Part shown: positions 48,052 through 58,011 of the stretch, piece by piece
Layout: every line of letters begins with the position of its first letter
Position numbering within the stretch: the first letter of the stretch is position 1
Assembly: GCF_002379365.1 (NCBI RefSeq)
Contig: NZ_JQIU01000008.1
Coordinates: 1,955,577-2,019,576 of the forward strand
DNA length: 64,000 nt
DNA from: Brachyspira sp. G79
GTDB lineage: Bacteria > Spirochaetota > Brachyspiria > Brachyspirales > Brachyspiraceae
Reading direction: 5' to 3'
Notes under the pieces: model-generated
Seen by the model: only the letters and a program-made list of their open reading frames with translations
Databases searched by the model: none
Told to the model about the DNA's origin: nothing
Made by a program: the position numbers and the translations under genes

Positions 48052-49155
48052 ATGATAAATAAGTATTTAAAAACTATTTATATAATATTGATATTATTTT
48101 TTTATGCTGGAATAAATTCTTTATATGCAAAAACTTCTTCGGATACTATTTTTGAAGAAACAGTTTTTGAAGAAACTGCATTTGAAGAAACAACATTTGA
48201 AGAAATAGTATTTGAAACTATAAATTATGTTAAAAATAATGTACATGGTGCTGATATAAATGAATTGGATTTATCTATAGTTCAAGATGAAAATAGTTTT
48301 TCTGATAATATAGAGAGTTTATCATACAGTGACGTATTAAAAGAAGTAGATTGGAAATCGGTAATACCTAAAGTTGCTGTAGGAGGAACTATTATTACTG
48401 TTACTGGTATATTATCTATTGCAGGAGTAGCCTCATTTCCTTTTGTATTTGGTATTGTTGCTAAAGAGGCTATCATTGGAGGTGCAATAGGAAGTGCTGT
48501 TGTTTCTGTGTTAAATAGCTGCATACAATCTGTCAAAAATGGTCAGCCTATAGATAAAAGAGTTATAAAATATGCTATAGAAGGTGCTGCAGACGGTTTT
48601 ATGTGGGGAGCAATCAGCGGAGCTGTAGTTGGCGGAATAAAATATGCTGCTATGCGAAAACCTGCAATTATAAAACATGGATTGAAAAAAGTATTAGCTA
48701 AAAATGCTACTAGAATTAATAAACAGGGGCATCTTAGTCAAACTGATGATTTAGGCAGATTAACTCAGGTAGAAGCTAAAGAATTAAAATTAACTGAAGA
48801 TGGAATAAGGAAGCCTCATAACCAACAAAGCGTTGTTAGAGGAGCAGTAGAAAGAAATCCTGCCAAATATGCCGACAGAAATTATGATGGAGGTCATATT
48901 ATAGCAAGAATATTTGGAGGTTCTTCTGATATAGATAATATAGTTCCTATGCCTAGAAATGTTAATAGAGCAGGAGGAGAATGGTATAAAATGGAAAAAA
49001 AAATAGCTCAACTTTTAAAATCAGGAAATAGAGTAACTGATTTTAAAGTAAAAATAAATTATAGAGGTGCTGACAAAATACCTTATTCTTTTCATGTAAA
49101 ATATAAAGTAAATGGAAAGGTTGCAGAAGATATTATAGATAATAGATATAGATAA
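48052..49155 (+). CDS. Secreted polymorphic-toxin-like DNA/RNA non-specific nuclease
   Basis: 367 residues. A signal peptide (TIYIILILFFYAGINSLYA) is followed by five imperfect copies of FEET(x) at residues 34-58. A Gly/Ala/Val-rich hydrophobic stretch lies at about 108-165 (GGTIITVTGILSIAGVASF and after), suited to membrane insertion. The C-terminal about 100 residues hold the nuclease signature NYDGGHIIARIFGGSSDIDN, then VNRAGGEWYKMEKKI, close to the D-x-GH, N and E pattern of toxin-type non-specific endonucleases. It is probably exported and may act on other cells or on host nucleic acid. No immunity gene is recognisable nearby. Confidence 0.75.
   Translation: MINKYLKTIYIILILFFYAGINSLYAKTSSDTIFEETVFEETAFEETTFEEIVFETINYVKNNVHGADINELDLSIVQDENSFSDNIESLSYSDVLKEVDWKSVIPKVAVGGTIITVTGILSIAGVASFPFVFGIVAKEAIIGGAIGSAVVSVLNSCIQSVKNGQPIDKRVIKYAIEGAADGFMWGAISGAVVGGIKYAAMRKPAIIKHGLKKVLAKNATRINKQGHLSQTDDLGRLTQVEAKELKLTEDGIRKPHNQQSVVRGAVERNPAKYADRNYDGGHIIARIFGGSSDIDNIVPMPRNVNRAGGEWYKMEKKIAQLLKSGNRVTDFKVKINYRGADKIPYSFHVKYKVNGKVAEDIIDNRYR
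48151..48219 (+). repeat. 15-bp in-frame tandem repeat (FEETx)
   Basis: TTTGAAGAAA recurs with a 15-base period at 48151, 48166, 48181 and 48196, and a fifth partial copy begins at 48211. It codes FEETV-FEETA-FEETT-FEEIV-FET. Confidence 0.9.
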
Positions 49156-49194
49156 TCATGTTTTGACTTTTATATCAAAATAATTTAATAAAAT

Positions 49195-49225
49195 CTGCTA
49201 TAGAATTTTTATAACTCTACAGCAG
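49195..49225. terminator. Bidirectional terminator
   Basis: Arms CTGCTATAGA (49195-49204) and TCTACAGCAG (49216-49225) pair with one mismatch, flanked by A and T runs, between the convergent nuclease and lipoprotein genes. Confidence 0.8.
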
Positions 49226-49240
49226 AATTTATCATTATAA

Positions 49241-51180
49241 TCAGAAAAAGAATAATATTTTTTTTCTAAAATTAATTTCAGTTACTGCATTATAGCTTTT
49301 ATAATTAGGTCCGAAATCAATACTTATAGGTATTTTACAAGCTTTTTTGGCTGTAATCTTTATCACAAATTCATTATCGTTTCCATTTGCCCCTGAGGAA
49401 ACAGAAATTCTATAAGGAGTATTATTTTTATCTGTACTTTGAATAGTTCCTTTAGTGAAATATAAAGAATATTCATTGCTAATTGGAATGTTTATGTTGG
49501 CGTAACTAATTTCATTATCATAATTATAAGCATTAATTTTTACAAAAAGATATACTGTATCTCCAACTTTAAATTCCTGACCAGAAAGAGGCTGAACTTT
49601 TTTAATATCTTTACCAGCATAAAAACTAGTATCAAATTTAATATCAGGTATTTCTATAGTTTTTTTATATATTTCTATATTTTTTCTAATATTAAACACT
49701 GAATACTCTCTAGGAAATAATATTTCTACAGGTATGCTAACTTCATCAAGAGCATCTATTTTAAATACAAATACATTCTCATATAATTCATCTTTATTAT
49801 ATGTATCTGCAATTACTTTGTATATATTATTACTTACATTATTCAATTTACCTTCCATAAACTCTACTTTGTATTTACTGCTGCTTGGAATATTTATTGA
49901 AACAGGTATATGCAAGTTATTATCATTTGCATCTTTATTTTCAGCAATAATTTTTACGTAAAAATATAATGATTCACCAACAGTTCCTTTATCAACTTCA
50001 ATTAGTTGATTTCCAAAAGCTTCCTCATATAAAAATGAAGTAGTTATATTTAGATTTTGTACTTTTTTACCTTCTATTTCAACAATTTTTTTTAAATTGT
50101 ACTCTTTATACTCTTTTGGAAATATCATTTGTATAGGTACGCTCACTTTATCAACAGCATCTATCTTTATTACAAATATATTTTCATATAAATTACCATT
50201 ATTTGATGTATAAACTGATGCTTCACAGCTAGAATTATCTATTATATTTGATAATGTACCTTCTACGAATTCTGTTTTATATATGTCGCTTTTTGGTACA
50301 GATATTGTAACAGGTATATAGAAGTTGCTATCATTTACATCTTTATTTTCAGCAATAATTTTTATATAAACATATAATGAACTTTCACCACTGCCTTTTT
50401 CTACATTAGATAATTTATCACCATCATGTTCTTTATAAATAAATGAAGTTGTTATATCTAATTTAGGAATTTTTCTTGAACCTCTATAATTTTTTTAAAA
50501 TTATACGATGAATAATATTTATCAAATTCTATATATATTGGAATATCAGACTTTTCAATAATATCTATTTTTATTGTATACTTATTAGTAATAACTTCTT
50601 CTACATTTGAAGTTCTTGCTATAATTTTATATGGTAAAGTTTCTTCGTTATACAAATGTCCTTCTAAAAATGACACATTATATGAAGAAGAACTTGGAAT
50701 ATTTATTATAGAAGCAATATTTATATTTTTGTTTTCATCATCAAAATTTTTAGCTATTATATCTATATAGAGATATAAAGAATCTCCAACCCTAACTGTT
50801 GTACTGTCTGATTCTTTTTCATTTTCAGAAATTATTTTATAATTGATAAATGTTTGAATATCTAAATTTGGAATTTTTATTTCATTTGTATTTTGCATAA
50901 AATTAGTATTAGATAAATTGGTGTTAGAAGCAAAAGATAAAGAAGGATTTAAATAAAATACATCTTCTATATAATATTCTTGATAATTATTAGTAAGTAA
51001 ATTATTATTTATTAACATATTATTACTAATAGAAGTATTTGTATTAAAATTACTATTAATGGATGCAGTATTAGTATCAGCCATTTTTTTAGCTCCGCTA
51101 TCATTCATATTGCAAGAGGTAAAAAATAATATAGATAATATAAATGTAATAAACATTACATATTTATATAGCTTTTTCAT
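49241..51180 (-). pseudogene. Four-repeat lipoprotein gene with one frameshift
   Basis: ATG 51180 opens a lipoprotein signal ending ILFFTSC and an Asn/Ser/Thr-rich linker. The first frame stops at 50458 (IIEVQEKFLN). The continuing frame opens just before this point, KIPKLDITTSF, and runs to 49241. One added A in the run at 50470-50474 restores a 646-residue protein. The mature part is four tandem domains of about 130 residues, each with xLDIxTSF, a YxYIKIIAENKD strand, xIPSSSxYxVxFxEG and a closing IPIxIxFxxxYxxYN. These look like beta-sandwich surface modules of a family I do not recognise. Intact product, decay or phase variation cannot be told apart. Confidence 0.8.
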
Positions 51181-51300
51181 TATTAAAACTCCTATATGTA
51201 AACCATAAATATTCTAAACTATTTAACATATTTTTCAACATAAAGCAAGTTATTCTTTATATATAATTAAGTATATTATAAAACTAAAATTTAAAACATT

Positions 51301-51895
51301 TTATTTATGCTCATGCCATTGGCACTCTGTTATATACATATTTGTGAATACTGCCTTAAAAGATGAATCTTCTGGGCTGCATGCATATATTCCAAAACTT
51401 ATTTTATCATCTCCTTTAAATAGATGAAATATTCTCATCTGTTTAAAATTTTCTCCGTCTTCGCTGTATTCTATTAAAAAATCGCTTTCTCTTCTGCTTA
51501 ATCTGTAGTACATCTCTTTTATAGAAGCGGATATATCCTGAGTAGCCCAGTTAGATATCCGTTATTTGTAACAACACTTCCCAAACGCTGATAATCTTTA
51601 TTCTCATATTCTATTGAAGCCTTAAACCAATTTTCACTGTCTATGTAAATAGTAGCTCCGCATTGGTCAAAACGGCGTTTGCTTTCAAATACAGTTTTAC
51701 TGTAAAAGAAAAATATTTATCTTTAGTTTTTGTTTGAAGTATTGGTGCATTGTCATTTCTAAAGCCATAATATGTTATCTGCCATAAGTCAGTATTAGGC
51801 TCTGTGTATATTTCTATTTTTTTATCACCAATAATCAATATATTCTTCGGTTCTCTAATCCAAAATAACTTCTCTTTTAAAAATTCTTTATACAT
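51301..51895 (-). pseudogene. DUF1349-type protein gene with two frameshifts
   Basis: The frame opens at 51895 (MYKEFLKEKLFWIREPKN) and breaks after SFTVK at the T4 run 51695-51698. A second frame reads VFESKRRFDQCGATIYIDSE and runs to SVVTNNGY. The third, beginning NWATQDISASIKEMYYRL, runs to 51301. Adding one base at each break gives a 198-residue protein. FDQCGATIYIDSENWFKASIEYE and DFLIEYSEDGENFKQMRIFH are typical of the DUF1349 concanavalin-like family. Inactive as read. Confidence 0.8.
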
Positions 51896-52091
51896 GACTT
51901 ATATCATAAATAAAGTATAAAATGATTATATATCTTATTTTTATGCAATTCAATAATTAATAATAAATCAAATATTTTTTATTTTTCTATTGACTAAATA
52001 TGCATAAATTTATATAATACATACGGATTAGTTTTGTTATTAGATAATCGGCTTTTCATATAAGAAATCGGCAAAGGCGGTATTTAACAGT

Positions 52092-52466
52092 ATGGAAAAC
52101 TCATATAAAGATATGTATAATAATATATTAAATAACTATGAAGAATATCTAAAAGTTGTTGATATATGTCATAATCTATCCTCCATTAGGATTAATAATC
52201 TTATTAAAACTTTCGGCGGAAATAATTATGAAAATGAATGTTTCTATAAAGAAATAAAAAATGATAATATATCATATGCTATTGATATATACTGCGATAA
52301 AATAGATTCTACTTCTTTAATACTTCATTCAAGCAAAGGCTCTAATGATTTGGAAAGAATACTTTCAGAAAATGAATGTATGTATGGCTTTTCTAAATCT
52401 GAAGATGAAGATACATTATACAGAAAATTTGTATTTCCTAAAGATGAAAAAAATTACTATATATAA
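52092..52466 (+). CDS. Hypothetical protein, possibly truncated at a TA repeat
   Basis: 124 residues, acidic; I recognise no family. The N-terminus is helical (SYKDMYNNILNNYEEYLKVVD) and the middle has beta character (ISYAIDIYCDKIDSTSLILH), then a charged tail. The stop lies inside a TATATATA run (52458-52465). Removing one TA joins the frame to ITEKIIDLFKKEIE, ending at 52507, which reads as a natural helical C-terminus. The short form may therefore come from slippage. It lies in a zone of decayed genes. Confidence 0.55.
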   Translation: MENSYKDMYNNILNNYEEYLKVVDICHNLSSIRINNLIKTFGGNNYENECFYKEIKNDNISYAIDIYCDKIDSTSLILHSSKGSNDLERILSENECMYGFSKSEDEDTLYRKFVFPKDEKNYYI

Positions 52467-52639
52467 CAGAAAAAATAATAGATTTATTTAAAAAAGAAAT
52501 TGAATAATATTATTTAGTTTTTAAGTATTGTGTTTTATATATCTTAAAATATTTACTTCATAATATTAATTGTTTTAACTTTATAGCTGGGATTTTTTAA
52601 TAATAAGAGTCTCAGCTGTAAATTCATATATTTAGGTAT

Positions 52640-53503
52640 TTTTATCTTCTTTTTCAAAAGCATTTCATTTATTTTGTATATTTCTTAAATTTTCTTTTTA
52701 ATTGTTAATTTAATGATCATAGCCATTCTTGCATATACAAAATATATATTTATATTTACTATATCAAAATTATCTAAATATGTAATAATTTTATGATAGG
52801 CTTTATCAACAGAATCACCGTTTTCTATTTCAAGTTCATCTATTTTATTAACTACAAAAATAAATCTGTCTTTTCCCTGTATTTCTAATTATATCTATAT
52901 CAGCATTATATGATCTGTATTCTTCACCGTCTATTATATTTTCATTCTCATCTCTGCATAATACTTTAACATTATCAGTGTTATCAACATCTTTAATTCT
53001 AATTATTTTAGCAGTATATGACTGCTTTTTGATGGCATAAGTTCTTTACTCAATAATGAATTTATTAAAGTAGATTTAACTGCTATTTCAAATTACTTAT
53101 TAATATCTGAATAAAATCTGGAAAATATATTTTCATCTTTTAATTCGTCTATAGGAGATTGTTCTTTTATAGAATTAAATAGTGTTACCAATTATTTTAA
53201 TCTTTTATATATTGACTTAACTTCCTTCGATGAAGATTTGATATTAGTTTTATGTTTTTTATTAAATTCATATATTTCTAATGAGATATCATCATAATCA
53301 AAAGAAGTTCCTTTAAAATTTAAAATAAAGTCTTCATTAATTACTGCATAAAGCTCAGGTATAAATTTGTGAATCTATAATTGAAGCCTCTTATTATCTC
53401 TATTATAACTATATATTTTGGATTCAGTATTAAATTTAACGCCATCTTTTTCTAATTTAAATTCTGAAGTAAAAGGATTATACTCAAAATAAATTTCTTT
53501 CAT
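52640..53503 (-). pseudogene. Decayed dynamin-like GTPase gene
   Basis: From ATG 53503 (MKEIYFEYNPFTSEFKLEKDG) the minus strand reads a protein through several stops and frame changes. It includes the pieces IHKFIPELYAVINEDFILNF, FEIAVKSTLINSLLSKELMP, IRIKDVDNTDNVKVL and RFIFVVNKIDELEIENG. KSTLINSLL...LMP and NKID match the G1 and G4 motifs of bacterial dynamin-family GTPases, with the G1 glycines lost. It ends indistinctly near 52640. At least three stop codons and several frame changes make it non-functional. Confidence 0.75.
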
Positions 53504-53593
53504 TTATTAATACTCACAATAAAATATTAAAAATATAGTTAAAATATTATATAATACATACATAAAAAATCAGACAAAACAGGCAAAATAAAA

Positions 53594-53628
53594 AAATCCG
53601 TAAGAGTAATTATTACTCCTACGGATTT
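53594..53628 (-). terminator. V-ATPase operon terminator
   Basis: Stem AAATCCGTA with internal GAGTAA pairs with the complement ending at 53628, and a T-rich stretch follows on the minus strand. Confidence 0.88.
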
Positions 53629-53657
53629 CTATTTATTCACTTTTATTAATTACTTAA

Positions 53658-54146
<489 letters not shown>

Positions 54147-54202
54147 TTAATGAAATATAATTTTTATATTAATTTTTTATTTATAAAAAACTTAAAACTA
54201 AA

Positions 54203-56071
54203 TTAAGCCGCTTTTTTAAGAGGCTTATACTCTTTACCGCCGCCTTCAAAACCAACATTATTGTAGAACTCAACAAATGTTAATCTCAAAGGGTGTACCA
54301 AAGCACCAAGTATGTTTAGTAAGAATATAGCAATATGACCTACTACAAGGAATATTACCATTATTACCACACCAACACCAGGTATAGCTTTGAAACTCAT
54401 ACCTATTTGGTTTATTACCAATGCTAATATAGAACCAGAAGCACCTAAAGCAAACAAACGTATGTATGAAAGTGTATCACCCATTATACCAGTAGCAGCA
54501 AAGTACACACCAAGTATAGAGTTTAACACATCTGGTTTTTTACCAACATTAGAAAGTATTACTAAGAATACCAAACCAACAGCTATTAAAGCATAATATA
54601 TAGTGCTAAATTGTTTAATAACTTCCATTTTCTGCATATCGCCCAAGAACCATAAAACAAGTCCTGGTATAAATAGAAGTTTACCAATAGCACCAAGTAT
54701 ATCACCTATAGAGCTGGTTTTGATTCTGTCTACAACACCAACAACCAAAGCGAAACATATATGAAGTACGCCTATAAGCAATGCAGTATTAAACGGAGTT
54801 AAGAACCAATTTTCTTTAGTATCAGTAATAATCAAATATTTACTTAAAGCAGCAAATAAAGGTATCTGAGTATTTGCAGGTATACTTACACCAAATACAC
54901 TTCCTCCATTAATGATACCCATAATAGTAGTACATATACCCAATGTTAGAGCAAGTATACCTACACCTCTTAAACTTCCCTTTAATACAGTGAATAAGCC
55001 TATCAAAGCAACTATAGTTAATACTACACCATAACCAGAATCGCCGAAACAATAAGCAAAGAATAACGGATAGAAAACAGCTATCATAGGAGTTAAATCT
55101 ATCTCGAAATAATTCGGCAATTGGAATAATTTAGTAATAAGCTCATAAGCACCTGAATATTTATTGTTTTTAAGTTCAACAGGTACTTTATCATCTTTAC
55201 TAGGGTCTTCCAATATATAAGCTATATTTTTAGCATCTAATAAAGATTTTACTTCACTTTCTTTATCTTTAGGTACATAAGCCTCTACATAAAGTATTTT
55301 GCCTTCAGTACCTTCGCTAGCAACAAAACTTTCTTTAGCCTCTTCAAAGTGATTAGATATATTAAGAGTATCTATTTCTTTATTAATAGCTTCTATATAT
55401 ACTTGATTTTTTATAATCTCTGTTTCATTATTTTCGATTTTCTCATCAAGTTCGGCTATTCTTGCATTTATATCATTATAAGATTTAGAAGGCATATTGA
55501 TAATATCAAAAGGAAGAGTTTCTTCAGTACCTTCTTTTTTGAAAGCAACAAAATAAACTTTTCCGCCCTCTTCTTTGATAGTGCAAGTAAATATATCTTT
55601 AAGCTCTGAGAAGTTATAATCATTATATTCTTTAGCATTAGCACTATAGAATAAAGTATTATATCCAGTTTTTTCTTTTAAGTCATTCAATTTGTCAAAG
55701 CTAAAATTACCGAAAGGAGCTATAACAGATAATTCTTTTTTAAGTGTATCTCTTTCTGTTTTTAATTTATCAGAATCCTGAGAAGTATTGATAACATTTT
55801 CTATTACTTCTGATGCTTTTTTAGAAGTATTTTCAGCTTTAACATTAGAAACATCTTTTTTAGCTTTTTTAGCATCAGCCAAAGCATTATTAATGATAGC
55901 TTTAGCTCTTGAAGCATCATGTTTTTTAGCAGCGATATTATCTATATTTTCGCTAGAAACACCGTTTGCAATTTCTATATGCACAAGCCCAAGAGATGCT
56001 AAATCATTTAAAGTTTTTTCCTTATCCTCATGAAAGACAAAGAGAGAGAGTTTCTTCATTTTTCTAATCAT
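54203..56071 (-). CDS. atpI: V-type ATP synthase subunit I (stator/ion channel)
   Basis: 622 residues. A cytoplasmic N-terminal half (about 1-320) is rich in coiled coil, then about seven or eight membrane helices begin with FEIDLTPMIAVFYPLFFAYCFGDSGYG. GDTLSYIRLFALGASGSILAL carries the essential Arg, and VHPLRLTFVEFYNNVGFEGGG is the usual end of the family. It holds the stator and ion path against the K ring. Its ATG overlaps the stop of subunit D (ATGA). Confidence 0.96.
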   Translation of the reverse strand: MIRKMKKLSLFVFHEDKEKTLNDLASLGLVHIEIANGVSSENIDNIAAKKHDASRAKAIINNALADAKKAKKDVSNVKAENTSKKASEVIENVINTSQDSDKLKTERDTLKKELSVIAPFGNFSFDKLNDLKEKTGYNTLFYSANAKEYNDYNFSELKDIFTCTIKEEGGKVYFVAFKKEGTEETLPFDIINMPSKSYNDINARIAELDEKIENNETEIIKNQVYIEAINKEIDTLNISNHFEEAKESFVASEGTEGKILYVEAYVPKDKESEVKSLLDAKNIAYILEDPSKDDKVPVELKNNKYSGAYELITKLFQLPNYFEIDLTPMIAVFYPLFFAYCFGDSGYGVVLTIVALIGLFTVLKGSLRGVGILALTLGICTTIMGIINGGSVFGVSIPANTQIPLFAALSKYLIITDTKENWFLTPFNTALLIGVLHICFALVVGVVDRIKTSSIGDILGAIGKLLFIPGLVLWFLGDMQKMEVIKQFSTIYYALIAVGLVFLVILSNVGKKPDVLNSILGVYFAATGIMGDTLSYIRLFALGASGSILALVINQIGMSFKAIPGVGVVIMVIFLVVGHIAIFLLNILGALVHPLRLTFVEFYNNVGFEGGGKEYKPLKKAA

Positions 56072-56667
56072 AAAGACGCCTCCTTAGCTCTGTTTCTTTC
56101 TTTAACTATTTTTTGAGAAGACTTACTTAAATTGTCTTCGTCTTCCATATACCTTTTAATCTTGATTATAGCAGTTTTATATTCTGGGATTTGAACTTTC
56201 TCATAAAGGTTAACTTTCTGAGTAGTTTTTTTCCTAGCATAAGCCAAAGCATTAAGTCTAGCCTCAGTCATTTCAATTTTTACCTGAATAGTCATAAGGC
56301 GTTCAAACATGCTGATAGCAAGTCTAATCCAAGAAGGCATATTAAAAAGGCTGACATTTTCAATAGCGAAGTCTATATCAGATAGTATAGAAACTTTAAC
56401 ACCTGCAATGTTTTTTAATTCTGAATTGATTTTTTTGATTTTTACTATTTCTGGGAAATCAGTCCAAAATCCATTGTAGTTTTGATTTTCTTTAACTAAT
56501 TTTTGATATTCTTCTTTAAGTAATTCAATCTCAGCGGTAATCTTTCTCACCTCAAGACGTAAAGCTGCCTCTTTACTTTTCAAAGTAGGAAGAGCTTTCT
56601 CACGAATAGTAAGCTGGCGTCTTAGGTTTTGAAGAGCCGTTTTATTGTATTGAAACTTTAATGCCAT
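56068..56667 (-). CDS. atpD: V-type ATP synthase subunit D (central stalk)
   Basis: 199 residues, a long antiparallel coiled coil. The N-terminus FQYNKTALQNLRRQL and the C-terminus YKTAIIKIKRYMEDEDN match subunit D, the rotating shaft that links the A3B3 head to the K ring. It lies 21 bases after subunit B and overlaps subunit I by 4 bases. Confidence 0.94.
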   Translation of the reverse strand: MALKFQYNKTALQNLRRQLTIREKALPTLKSKEAALRLEVRKITAEIELLKEEYQKLVKENQNYNGFWTDFPEIVKIKKINSELKNIAGVKVSILSDIDFAIENVSLFNMPSWIRLAISMFERLMTIQVKIEMTEARLNALAYARKKTTQKVNLYEKVQIPEYKTAIIKIKRYMEDEDNLSKSSQKIVKERNRAKEASL

Positions 56668-56688
56668 ATTTTTACCTACTTTTTTAAA

Positions 56689-58011
56689 TTAGTTTGACCA
56701 TTTGCCGTATTTTTCTACCAATGATTCTTTTACACCCACTTCTGCTTTACTGAAATATTTACCCATCAATTCCCAGCCTGTTTCCAACATCTCATCAATT
56801 TTTATGTTAATATCTATAGCAAGTAATCTTTCAGAATATTCAGCAGCATATTTCAAACATCTTTCATCATATTCTGTCAAGTCGAAACCGTTTTCTTTTT
56901 TCATTTTAGCATTAGCAGCATCTGAATAAAGACGAACCAAAGTGTTCATTACAGCAGGGTGATCTTCTCTAGTTTTCTTACCTATAACCAACTGTTTCAA
57001 ACGTGAAAGACTTCTGAATGGGTCGATGATTGTTTTACCTATATCAGAGTCACGTCTTAAATAAAGCTGACCTTCAGTGATGTAACCAGTGTTGTCTGGT
57101 ACAGCGTGAGTAATATCACCTTCGTTAAGAGTAGTAACAGCAATAATAGTGATAGAACCGCCATCTGGGAACTGAGCTGCTTTTTCGTATATTTTAGCAA
57201 GGTCAGAATATAGTGAACCAGGCATAGAGTCTTTAGAAGGAATTTGATCCATTTTGTTGGATACTATAGCCAAAGCATCGGCATAAAGAGTCATGTCTGT
57301 AAGAAGAACAAGCACTTTCTCTTTTTTCTCAACTGCGAAATATTCAGCAGCTGTACAAGCCATATCTGGAATCAAAAGTCTTTCTACTGGAGGGTCATCA
57401 GTAGTATTGATGAAACATATAATTTTATCCAAAGCACCAGCTTCAGTAAATGTATTTTTAAATGATAAATAGTCATCGTTAGAAAGTCCCATACCGCCAA
57501 GTATGATTTTATCAGCTTCAGCTCTCAATGCTACCTGAGCAAGAACTGCGTTGTAAGGCTGGTCTGGGTCTGCGAAGAACGGTATTTTCTGTCCAGTAAC
57601 AAGAGTATTATTAAGGTCAATACCAGCAATACCAGTAGCAATAAGTTCAGAAGGCTGTTTTCTTCTAACAGGGTTTACAGAAGGACCTCCGATTTCTACC
57701 TCTTTACCTTCAACTTCAGCACCGCCGTCAATAGGCTCGCCGTAAGCATTAAAGAATCTTCCAGCAAGAAGTTCGCTTACTTTAAGTCTAGGAGGTCTGC
57801 CTAAGAATACTACTTCAGCGTTAGTAGGTATACCTTCAGTACCTTGGAAAACCTGAAGTGTAACAATATCTCCAATCATTTTTACAACCTGAGCAGGTCT
57901 TCCTGCTACAAGAGCCATTTCATCGTTACCGACATTTTCTGCTCTTAAAGATACAGTTGCTTTAGTAATCTGTACTAATTTTGTATATACTTTTTGAAAT
58001 GCTTTAGGCAT
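56689..58011 (-). CDS. atpB: V-type ATP synthase subunit B
   Basis: 440 residues, the non-catalytic regulatory subunit of the A3B3 head. It lacks a P-loop and shows GRPAQVVKMIGDIVTLQVF, RFFNAYGEPIDGG, ATGIAGIDLNNTLVTGQKIP, DMTLYADALAIVSNKM and GYITEGQLYLRRD. Its start overlaps the end of subunit A by 8 bases, so translation is coupled. Confidence 0.97.
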   Translation of the reverse strand: MPKAFQKVYTKLVQITKATVSLRAENVGNDEMALVAGRPAQVVKMIGDIVTLQVFQGTEGIPTNAEVVFLGRPPRLKVSELLAGRFFNAYGEPIDGGAEVEGKEVEIGGPSVNPVRRKQPSELIATGIAGIDLNNTLVTGQKIPFFADPDQPYNAVLAQVALRAEADKIILGGMGLSNDDYLSFKNTFTEAGALDKIICFINTTDDPPVERLLIPDMACTAAEYFAVEKKEKVLVLLTDMTLYADALAIVSNKMDQIPSKDSMPGSLYSDLAKIYEKAAQFPDGGSITIIAVTTLNEGDITHAVPDNTGYITEGQLYLRRDSDIGKTIIDPFRSLSRLKQLVIGKKTREDHPAVMNTLVRLYSDAANAKMKKENGFDLTEYDERCLKYAAEYSERLLAIDINIKIDEMLETGWELMGKYFSKAEVGVKESLVEKYGKWSN

